Shown one piece after another: positions 9,756 through 17,747 of a stretch of DNA of 38,711 bases. The notes beneath the pieces are model-generated. The model ran no database searches. It saw only the letters and a list, made by a program, of their open reading frames with translations, and was not told the origin of the DNA. A program made the position numbers and the translations under genes. The DNA is from Thiotrichales bacterium. Lineage in GTDB: Bacteria; Pseudomonadota; Gammaproteobacteria; GCF-002020875. Within the stretch, counting starts at the first letter, position 1; every line of letters begins with the position of its first letter. Where the stretch lies: positions 1 to 38,711 of the forward strand of contig JABHVM010000065.1 in NCBI GenBank assembly GCA_018658305.1. The letters are read 5' to 3'.

Positions 9756-9848
9756 ATCAATTAACAGCGATCAGTATAGATCTACTTTTCACTGTTAATT
9801 GATGATCAATCATCGTTGATTTCTAATTGTTAATTTCTAATTGTTAAT
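9756..9848. repeat. Repeat-rich narK-narG intergenic DNA: 12-bp inverted repeat plus a perfect 14-bp tandem duplication
   Basis: ATCAATTAACAG (9756-9767) pairs with CTGTTAATTGAT (9792-9803). TTTCTAATTGTTAA occurs back-to-back at 9820-9833 and 9834-9847. Confidence 0.8.
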
Positions 9849-9854
9849 TGTGAA

Positions 9855-11462
9855 TTAAGGGTTATCGAACTCTCTTTTTGGACCGAGATAGTACCACCAG
9901 TTCAGAACTAAGCAGACACCATAGAACACTGCAAACCCATATAGTGCATTCTCTGGAGTTGCTGCTTTAATCTGCTCACCAAACACCTTGGGGATAATGA
10001 AAGCTCCATAAGCTGCTACTGCTGAAGTCCACCCTAGTACAGGACCAGCCTGCTCTTTATCGAAGACCATTGCAATGGTACGGAAAGTAGATCCATTACC
10101 AATACCAGTCGCTGCAAAAAGTATAAGGAAGAGGATAAAGAATTGGAAGAAGTACTCCTCTGGAGCTGCAGATCTATAGGCTGCAGCCAAGAAGTAAGCA
10201 ACACCCAGCGCGCTACCTATCATAACTATTGAGACATACTGAGTTACTTTAGCACCGCCCATCTTATCAGCCATCCAACCACCAATTGGACGAATAAGAG
10301 CACCAATAAAGGGTCCCATCCAAGCGTACATCAATGCTGATGGTCCATTTGGATTTGCCATATCGTGCATCATCACTCCATCAACTCCCATCACATGGGT
10401 AAAGCCGAAGACAACTTTAATTGAGAGTGCAAAACCTGCCGAGTAACCGATAAAACTACCAAAAGTCATCGTGTAGATAATACTCATAACCCAAGTATGT
10501 TTATTACCAAAGATCTTGTATTGGCGTTTTAGATTATCGCTAATAGTTGATGGCAACATCTTCAGCAGTTGTACCGTCATAAATAGAATTGCCGCAATGA
10601 CTGGCCACTTAGCCCAACCTGGAGCCCCTATTCCTGTAGGATCTGGAAGAATCACATATAGTCCAGCTGCTGCAGTGATAAAACCAATAATTAACATCAT
10701 ACTGATCATAAAGAATGAACCAAATGGCGACGGTAGATCAGGAGTTACATGGTTAACTTTAAGGTTATTCATTCCAAACCAGCTTGCAATTGCAAGAGGA
10801 ACGAGGAATAGTAACCAGATGAAACCAGCATTGTGGATGTAGGTATCAGATCCTGCCGGAATCTTTCCAATTAGAGTTCCTGAGGTATTAACCAACTGCA
10901 TTGGCTCACCACCAAAGATACTGAAGGTCATAGCTAGTGGAACTAAGATCTGCATCGTGGTTACACCAGCATTACCTAGACCAGCATTTAATCCTAACGC
11001 CAAACCCTGTTTTTTCTTAGGGTAGAAAAAGCTAATATTGGACATTGAGGAGGCAAAGTTACCGCCGCCAAAACCAGATAGGAATGCCAAAATTTGGAAC
11101 TGCCATAGTGGAGTATTCATATCTTGTAGAGCAAAACCTGCCCCTACTGCTGGAATCATCAAGAGTGCCGTTGTAAAGAAAATTGTATTTCGACCTCCTG
11201 CAATACGGATAAAGAAGCTACTAGGTATGCGTAATGTTGCTCCTGTTAACCCAGCAATTGCCATCAAGGTAAATAGCTCCGCCTTTGCAAAAGGGAAACC
11301 TAAATTAAGCATCTGTACAGTTATGATACCCCAGTAGAGCCACACCGCAAAACCATTTAATAGACTAGGAATTGAGATCCACAAGTTCTTACTTGCAATG
11401 CTCTTCCCCTCTGACTCCCAGAACTGTTCATTCTCTGGGTCCCACTTGGTTATATCTGACAT
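9855..11462 (-). CDS. narK: NarK-type nitrate/nitrite MFS transporter (second of two)
   Basis: 535 aa MFS; FGGGNFASSMSNISFFYPKKKQGLALGLNAGLGNAGV nitrate signature; adjacent to narG. Confidence 0.93.
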   Translation of the reverse strand: MSDITKWDPENEQFWESEGKSIASKNLWISIPSLLNGFAVWLYWGIITVQMLNLGFPFAKAELFTLMAIAGLTGATLRIPSSFFIRIAGGRNTIFFTTALLMIPAVGAGFALQDMNTPLWQFQILAFLSGFGGGNFASSMSNISFFYPKKKQGLALGLNAGLGNAGVTTMQILVPLAMTFSIFGGEPMQLVNTSGTLIGKIPAGSDTYIHNAGFIWLLFLVPLAIASWFGMNNLKVNHVTPDLPSPFGSFFMISMMLIIGFITAAAGLYVILPDPTGIGAPGWAKWPVIAAILFMTVQLLKMLPSTISDNLKRQYKIFGNKHTWVMSIIYTMTFGSFIGYSAGFALSIKVVFGFTHVMGVDGVMMHDMANPNGPSALMYAWMGPFIGALIRPIGGWMADKMGGAKVTQYVSIVMIGSALGVAYFLAAAYRSAAPEEYFFQFFILFLILFAATGIGNGSTFRTIAMVFDKEQAGPVLGWTSAVAAYGAFIIPKVFGEQIKAATPENALYGFAVFYGVCLVLNWWYYLGPKREFDNP

Positions 11463-11598
11463 ATTATATGTCTCCTTATCTTTGAATAAAAAAATATAAA
11501 CTACACATCCAAACTAAATCACAAAATTTACAACTAAATATACAACTAACCACACATCTAAATTACTTCTAAAGCCACTTTTAGTCTACTATTAATGA

Positions 11599-13056
11599 CT
11601 ACTCTAAAGATTCACTAGGCAACCTCCCACCTGCTCGTTCACGCTTCATACGCTCAGCCTCTGCTTGAGCCCGCTCGCGTGCTGACTGATAACTGTTATA
11701 GAAGTTTTCAATCAGTTCAGCCTGATCTACTGCAGCTTTTGCCGTAGCATAAGAGTCAAGATTTTCATGTTTCATCTCATACTCACGCATCACATGCCCT
11801 TTTGCAATCATCATATCTTGCTTCTGCTTATCTTGTGCAAAGGTGTAGTGCATCCATATCAGTGAGACTGATGTTGCACCGTAGAGCAACATAAAGATCA
11901 CACTATTGATTCCCGTATAATCGATCAGTGCCCCAAACATAATAGGGAGAAAGAAGCCACCCATACCTCCTGCAAGTCCAACAATTCCTGATGCAACCCC
12001 TATATTGTCAGAGTACTCATCAGAGAGAAACTTGAACACGGACGCTTTACCGAATCCCCATGCGATACCGACCACAAATAGAAGTGAAGTAAACACCCAT
12101 ACATTGAGCCCAATACCAACAGCCACCTCACCATTCACAGTTTTGACAACCATTTCTGTCTGCGGATATGACATAATGAATAGAGCAACCCATGAGACCC
12201 ACATCACCCACCATGTCACTTTATAAGCACCATACTTATCTGAGAACCACCCTCCAAGAGCACGAATAACTCCAGATGGAAGGACAAACACTGCTGCAAG
12301 CAGTGCCGCTGTAGTGATATCAAAGCCATACTCTGATATATAATATTTTGTCATCCAGAGAGAGAGCCCCACAAAGCCACCAAAGACTAGCGAGTAGTAC
12401 TGCATATATTTCCATATATTTGGATCTCTCAACATCTTGAGCTGATCACTAATTGTCACATTAGAGCTGACCTTATGGTCAGGATCTTCATAAGTAAACA
12501 TCCAGTAGAGTACGACAGTTACAAACATTGCTACCGCATATACTTTTGGCACCATCTCCCAACCATAAGCAACCACCAGAGAGGGGGCGACAAATTTAGT
12601 GAGTGCGGCACCAGCATTACCAGCTCCAAAGATACCCATTGCAAAGCCCTGCTTCTCTTTGGTAAACCAACGCGCAGTGTATGCAATACCGACTGAGAAC
12701 GAAGCACCCGCAATACCGACAAAGAGGCCCAGCACAATAAATTGCCAAAACTCTGTCGCCTCACCAATAAACCAGAGTGGCAGAATGGTGGCTAGCATAA
12801 GAATAAAGTATACAATTCTGCCCCCAAACCGATCAGTCATAATACCTACAGGCAGACGCATTATTGAGCCAGTTAAAATAGGGGTTGCAATCAGTAGACC
12901 AAACTGGGTTTCACTCAGAGTTAGCAGCTCTTTAATTGGGATGCCAATAATCGAAAACATCACCCAGACTGCAAAGCAGGCAGTAAAGGCGAAAGTATTC
13001 ATGGTTAATACAGAGAGTTGTTTGGTTCTAAAAGTTGGCATTTGGCTATACTCCAT
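11599..13056 (-). CDS. narK: NarK/NasA-type nitrate MFS transporter (first of two) with charged C-terminal extension
   Basis: 485 aa MFS; GIAGASFSVGIAYTARWFTKEKQGFAMGIFGAGNAGAALTKF; tail YQSARERAQAEAERMKRERAGGRLPSESLE. Confidence 0.92.
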   Translation of the reverse strand: MEYSQMPTFRTKQLSVLTMNTFAFTACFAVWVMFSIIGIPIKELLTLSETQFGLLIATPILTGSIMRLPVGIMTDRFGGRIVYFILMLATILPLWFIGEATEFWQFIVLGLFVGIAGASFSVGIAYTARWFTKEKQGFAMGIFGAGNAGAALTKFVAPSLVVAYGWEMVPKVYAVAMFVTVVLYWMFTYEDPDHKVSSNVTISDQLKMLRDPNIWKYMQYYSLVFGGFVGLSLWMTKYYISEYGFDITTAALLAAVFVLPSGVIRALGGWFSDKYGAYKVTWWVMWVSWVALFIMSYPQTEMVVKTVNGEVAVGIGLNVWVFTSLLFVVGIAWGFGKASVFKFLSDEYSDNIGVASGIVGLAGGMGGFFLPIMFGALIDYTGINSVIFMLLYGATSVSLIWMHYTFAQDKQKQDMMIAKGHVMREYEMKHENLDSYATAKAAVDQAELIENFYNSYQSARERAQAEAERMKRERAGGRLPSESLE

Positions 13057-13173
13057 CTGATTTAGTTGATACGGAAGCTACTACAGCCAAACCGTTAAAG
13101 ATAAATTTATAGTGTTATTTTTATAAAAGCAAGGGTAGTAACCAACCGCAACAGTATGTTTTTTAAAAAGGTA

Positions 13174-13189
13174 TACCACTTAAGTGGTA
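13174..13189. promoter_or_regulatory. Perfect 7-2-7 palindrome TACCACT-TA-AGTGGTA, candidate NarL site
   Basis: Matches the NarL 7-2-7 architecture (TACYYMT-N2-AKRRGTA) with one deviation per half-site; sits between divergent narK and narXL. Confidence 0.6.
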
Positions 13190-13315
13190 GCATAAAGAAT
13201 AGGGCTATCTTTATATTTAGATTGAGTTTTTCGCTATTTTATAGTGTATAATAATGCTTTGTAACTAATATAAATTACAAAAATAGATACCACCTTTTCC
13301 CCATATACCCCCCCT

Positions 13316-15235
13316 ATGAAAACTCGCAAACAGTCTCTTATTCTCCGTTTTGGATTTGTATTTAGCGGAATTATCCTCCTTACTTTTATAAGTATGTTGA
13401 GCTCGATCATAATTTCTGAATCTATTAGTGGAATGGGTAGTGCCATCAACCAAGCAGGATCTCTACGCATGCAATCATTCCAAATTGCCACAGAGATCAT
13501 ATATAGCTCTATTCGCAAAGAGCGTACTGAAAGCAGTGAGCAAGATCTAATAGAAAAATTTGATCAACGCCTCCATAACCCTCGATTAAAACTAGCTATT
13601 CCAAATGATCCAGATAGTTCTATATATAAGAGCTACTATGAGGTAGAGAGAGTGTGGGAATATCAGATGAAACCAATCATCTATGTATACCAACAGACGG
13701 AAAATATAGATAACCGCCAGAGTGAATTTGCCATAAGTAGTAGAGAGGCTATTCAAAAGAGATACATAGCATTAGTCCACCACTTTGTAGATAAGATAGA
13801 TCTTATGGTTACTGCACTTGAATTAGAGATAGAGCACAAAGTTAAACTTCTCAACACCATTGAAACTATCATCCTATTTATTGCTCTGATAATTGTAATC
13901 ACCTCAACTCTGTTTATATACACTTCACTTCTCACCCCACTACATAGTCTACTTACCGCTATCCATAAAATTAGAGAGGGTGATTTTAGCTATAAAGCTA
14001 TCGTCAATGGAGAGAATGAACTCTCTGATCTTGCCAACACTTTTAACTCTATGTCTAGCGAACTAGCTGACACCTACATTAGTCAGAAGAGTGAAATTAG
14101 TGAGAAGAGCACAAAATTAGAGCAACAGAGAATTGCGATGGAGCTTCTCTACAACACTTCAGACATACTTAGCAGTGCACCCACCCAAACATCTAGCTAC
14201 CAACTTATTATTGATAGAATTAAAAAGTTTTTAGATATTACTTCTGGAACTATCTGCATCTCCAGTCAGAGCAGTAACTCCAGCGGATATATATTAGCAA
14301 CTGATTACTCAACTAATACAGAAAATAATTCAAAGTGCCGTAACATCTGCAGTGACTGCCATATAGCTCCAGAGATTAAAGGGGAGAAAATAACCATCCC
14401 CATAAACTATAATGAGAAGAGTTATGGACTACTACTACTGGAGAGTAACCCAGAAAAACCTCCTAGCAAATGGCAACTATCAACTCTAAAAATTGTCGCA
14501 GAGCAGATAAGCACTGCGTTCCACATTAGTCAGGGCGCTATTAAAGAGCAGGAAAGTATTTTAAACAATGAACGAAGCAGTATCGCACGAGAGCTACACG
14601 ACTCACTAGCGCAATCTTTAACTTATTTAAAGATAGAGGCAAGTAGACTTCAATCCATCATCAATATTGATAATAACCCATCTGCTCATACTATCGTCAA
14701 CGATATGCGTGAGGAGATAAGTAACGCATATCGTCAACTAAGAGAGCTCCTAACCACATTTAGACTCACTATAGAGACTGATGAATTTAGCAGTACAGTT
14801 GAGCAAGCAATTAAAGATTTCCAACAGCGGGGAGTAACTAAGATAAATTCAGATATAAGGATAAGTGAATGCCACATAAATCCACACGAGGCGGTACACT
14901 TAGTCTATATCTTACGAGAGACACTTAACAATATATTCAAACATGCGCAAGCAGAGAATGCTTGGATAGAGTTACGTTGTTCACCCAGTAAACTCATTAC
15001 CCTCTCGGTGCAAGATGATGGTGTTGGCATAGATGATAAACTTATAGCAGGTAAAACAAAATACACGAGTTATGGTTTGACTATCCTAAAGGAAAGAGTC
15101 ATAGCCTTAAATGGAAAATACAGTATAAAACCAAGGATAGGAGGGGGAACAACTTTCAGCTTAACCTTCTTACCGCTAGACTATAATAGCAATAGAGCAA
15201 AAGGAGATATCAGCGTATGGCTAAATCAGATATGA
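13316..15235 (+). CDS. narX: Nitrate/nitrite sensor histidine kinase NarX
   Basis: P-box-like SAINQAGSLRMQSFQIATEI, HAMP, GAF-like region, HisKA_3 IARELHDSLAQSLTYLKIEASRL, HATPase DDGVGID; followed by narL. Confidence 0.93.
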   Translation: MKTRKQSLILRFGFVFSGIILLTFISMLSSIIISESISGMGSAINQAGSLRMQSFQIATEIIYSSIRKERTESSEQDLIEKFDQRLHNPRLKLAIPNDPDSSIYKSYYEVERVWEYQMKPIIYVYQQTENIDNRQSEFAISSREAIQKRYIALVHHFVDKIDLMVTALELEIEHKVKLLNTIETIILFIALIIVITSTLFIYTSLLTPLHSLLTAIHKIREGDFSYKAIVNGENELSDLANTFNSMSSELADTYISQKSEISEKSTKLEQQRIAMELLYNTSDILSSAPTQTSSYQLIIDRIKKFLDITSGTICISSQSSNSSGYILATDYSTNTENNSKCRNICSDCHIAPEIKGEKITIPINYNEKSYGLLLLESNPEKPPSKWQLSTLKIVAEQISTAFHISQGAIKEQESILNNERSSIARELHDSLAQSLTYLKIEASRLQSIINIDNNPSAHTIVNDMREEISNAYRQLRELLTTFRLTIETDEFSSTVEQAIKDFQQRGVTKINSDIRISECHINPHEAVHLVYILRETLNNIFKHAQAENAWIELRCSPSKLITLSVQDDGVGIDDKLIAGKTKYTSYGLTILKERVIALNGKYSIKPRIGGGTTFSLTFLPLDYNSNRAKGDISVWLNQI

Positions 15236-15888
15236 GTAACCCAACAGATATTACCACCATTTTAATCATTGATGACCACCCTCTATTCCGTAAAGGGGTG
15301 CGCAATCTAATCTCAATGGATCAGAATCTTTCAGTTATTGGCGAAGCGACAGGAGGTAAGGATGGAGTAGAGAGAGCGTTAGAACTTATCCCTGATATGA
15401 TTTTAATTGATATAGATATGAAAGATATGAGTGGGATAGAGACACTTGAACTTCTTAAAAGTAAAAAAGTAGAGTCTATAATAGTTATGTTAACAGTCTC
15501 AGACCATGAAGATAATGTGATAAACGCTCTGCGCAGTGGTGCGGACGGCTATCTACTTAAAGATATGGAGCCAGAAGATATACTGGATAAGATCGGTAAA
15601 GCTGCCTCTGGTGAGACTGTAATCAGCGAGCAGCTTACTACTCTTCTTGCAAAATCACTGCGCAACAACAATGGTAGCAGTAAAGAGAAGTCAGTAGCTG
15701 ACAAGCTAACTAGTAGAGAAGAGGAGATTATACTTTTAGTGATGGAGGGGATGAGTAATAAAATGATCGCTCGCGAACTAGATATATCTGATGGAACTGT
15801 AAAAGTTCATATGAAACATATTTTAAAAAAGCTCGGTCTTAAAACGAGAGTAGAGGCTGCAATATGGGCTATTAAGAACTACTCATAG
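15217..15888 (+). CDS. narL: Nitrate/nitrite response regulator NarL (REC-LuxR HTH)
   Basis: ILIIDDHPLFRKGVRNLI receiver, LTSREEEIILLVMEGMSNKMIARELDISDGTVKVHMKHILKKLGLKTRVEAAIW HTH; 19-bp overlap with narX. Confidence 0.95.
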   Translation: MAKSDMSNPTDITTILIIDDHPLFRKGVRNLISMDQNLSVIGEATGGKDGVERALELIPDMILIDIDMKDMSGIETLELLKSKKVESIIVMLTVSDHEDNVINALRSGADGYLLKDMEPEDILDKIGKAASGETVISEQLTTLLAKSLRNNNGSSKEKSVADKLTSREEEIILLVMEGMSNKMIARELDISDGTVKVHMKHILKKLGLKTRVEAAIWAIKNYS

Positions 15889-16364
15889 GGGTTCTTCTCT
15901 CGCATACTCCCAACAGCCATAGCTATAGATAACAGAATAATTCCGTTAAGAAATACGGGTATCACCATAAAGGCATACTCTAAATTTTCGATCTGTAAAC
16001 CACCAAGAGCTGCTGTAACAGCAGTCGCACCACCAGGTGGGTGCATACAGCGCAAGAGATGCATCAACATCATAGACCCTGCAATAGCAAGGGATGATGA
16101 AAAAAGTGGATTATCAAACAATAGTAGACAGCTAATCCCTACAAATGCAGAGACTTGATGTCCACCAATTAAATTCCAAGGTTGAGAGACAGGACTGTAA
16201 GGAAGTGCAAATATCAACATAGCGGAGGCACCTGTAGAAGCGAGAATCATCGGAATATGCTCCTCTTCAAGAATTGTATAACTGAGAAAAGATGCCAATA
16301 AGGTAGCTACAAATGCTCCCCCAACTGACAAGAGCGCCTCTTTACTACTCATTCCATACATCAT
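15879..16364 (-). CDS. HPP family integral membrane protein
   Basis: 161 aa, four or more TM segments, MLMHLLRCMHPPGGATAVTAALGG contains the HPP motif; convergent 10-bp overlap with narL. Confidence 0.88.
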   Translation of the reverse strand: MMYGMSSKEALLSVGGAFVATLLASFLSYTILEEEHIPMILASTGASAMLIFALPYSPVSQPWNLIGGHQVSAFVGISCLLLFDNPLFSSSLAIAGSMMLMHLLRCMHPPGGATAVTAALGGLQIENLEYAFMVIPVFLNGIILLSIAMAVGSMREKNPYE

Positions 16365-16386
16365 CTCCTCTCACTCCTATATTCAG

Positions 16387-16800
16387 TTAGCTTGGCAACT
16401 GATAATAACCATCCTCTTCTAAAAAGCGTTTTGCCTCTACAAGATCTAACTCTTCAATTGGTCGCGCTAAATGGTATGGTAATTCATAAGCACTCTCTTT
16501 CAATTTAAGAGTTCCAGACTCTACTAAGCGTTCAATTACTGAAATCACTGTATCATCTAAATTCTGCGGAGGAGCGCTGCCATAGTGTTCGCGAAGATAA
16601 CTTATCAATTCACTAACTTTATGCTGCCCATCAGCTAACATAAAGACTGTCGCCAACCACGGTTCCAACTTTACTGTCTCTTGAGGGTTGCGCTTATCTA
16701 CTAGTGCTACCTCGCCATCTCCACCAGTCAGCTTAGTGTAGGCATTATTACGACATAAAAAATTTTCTTGATCCACTCTATACCCCCTCTCTATATCCAA
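16387..16800 (-). CDS. PqqD-like (RRE-type winged-helix) protein
   Basis: EVALVDKRNPQETVKLEPWLATVFMLADGQHKVSELISYLREHY...VISVIERLVESGTLKL resembles the PqqD/RRE pattern, with a C-terminal extension. Confidence 0.55.
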   Translation of the reverse strand: MDIERGYRVDQENFLCRNNAYTKLTGGDGEVALVDKRNPQETVKLEPWLATVFMLADGQHKVSELISYLREHYGSAPPQNLDDTVISVIERLVESGTLKLKESAYELPYHLARPIEELDLVEAKRFLEEDGYYQLPS

Positions 16801-17102
16801 CCATTTAAGCGTGCAGCGTGTGCAACCAGCATTATCTCTGCACTAAAGATAATCACATTCTGGATAAACTTTCCACGCAGTGTAGATCCTATAGAGCTCT
16901 CTAATTCTGCCCTCGCCTCCCTCTGCTCACTACTTGGAAGACTCTCAACTCTAAGCCACATCTCTTTGCGCAACCGCACCTGATCAGCCGCCTGAGTCAT
17001 ACAGGTTGCCAAAACTGCAACACCTATACCTTCCATAGTTGGCATAAAGTAGTAGGCTCCTAACCAGCCCATAAGACCGTGCATCATAAAATTCCATAAC
17101 AT
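16791..17102 (-). CDS. Small hypothetical membrane protein, translationally coupled to the PqqD-like gene
   Basis: 103 aa, hydrophobic N-terminal and C-terminal segments flanking a charged middle; 10-bp overlap with the next gene. Confidence 0.6.
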   Translation of the reverse strand: MLWNFMMHGLMGWLGAYYFMPTMEGIGVAVLATCMTQAADQVRLRKEMWLRVESLPSSEQREARAELESSIGSTLRGKFIQNVIIFSAEIMLVAHAARLNGWI

Positions 17103-17197
17103 AGTGATACTATTTTAACAATCTTGCATACCAAATGTCTAAAAATATATCTAAAAATAACTGGAGAAGTTTTATCAGATAGTTGTAGAATAGGGAT

Positions 17198-17695
17198 ATG
17201 AAAATATATAACGACTCGGTTGTGACCATTGAATATAAAATGGTAAATGATAAAGCTGAAGTGATAGACACTACAGACAATGGCGATGCTCTGCAATTTA
17301 TTCAAGGTAGAGCTAGTGTGTTCCCAGCTATTGAGAATAAAGTTGCAGGGCACAGTAGTGGTGAGCGCTTTACTTTTACCCTCGAAGCTAAAGATAGTTT
17401 TGGAGAGCGGGATGAAGCTAAGGTAAACACCATACCCAAAAGTCAATTTAACAGTGAACAAGATATTCGGGTTGGAATGCGCTTCTATACTGAAAAAAAT
17501 AGTCACGATCTTCCCGTAATTATTACTGCAGTAAATGATGAAGAGATTACCGTTGATGCCAACCATCCACTAGCAGGTAAATCAATTAATGTAGATTTAG
17601 TAATCGTAGATGTAAGAGCTGCAACCCAACAGGAGTTGGAGAGTGGAGAGGTTGAACGAGATGAAGATATTTTTAATAGAGAGAACAGCAAATAA
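17198..17695 (+). CDS. FKBP-type peptidyl-prolyl cis-trans isomerase, SlyD-like
   Basis: 165 aa; VTIEYKMVNDKAEVIDTTDNGDALQFIQGRASVFPAIENKVAGHSSGERFTFTLEAKDSFGERDE; no His/Cys-rich tail. Confidence 0.88.
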   Translation: MKIYNDSVVTIEYKMVNDKAEVIDTTDNGDALQFIQGRASVFPAIENKVAGHSSGERFTFTLEAKDSFGERDEAKVNTIPKSQFNSEQDIRVGMRFYTEKNSHDLPVIITAVNDEEITVDANHPLAGKSINVDLVIVDVRAATQQELESGEVERDEDIFNRENSK

Positions 17696-17747
17696 CAGAA
17701 CCAACTAATAATATAATAATAAAAGTACAAAATAGGAGAGGAACAGA

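Noticed and set aside
9799-9811. ATTGATGATCAAT as a possible FNR box upstream of narG
   Set aside because: TTGAT and ATCAA half-sites are separated by 1 bp rather than the 4 bp needed by FNR; kept only as part of the repeat-rich leader.
12599-13060. 153-aa plus-strand ORF opposite narK
   Set aside because: Antisense shadow of a membrane-protein gene; no coding signature.
13222-13252. Possible sigma-70 promoter upstream of narX (TTGAGT … TATAAT)
   Set aside because: The -10 is good but the spacing is about 19 bp, so it is not reported as a feature.
17084-17566. 160-aa minus-strand ORF opposite the SlyD-like gene
   Set aside because: Low-complexity I/F/Y-rich translation with no family features; fully antisense to a well-supported CDS.
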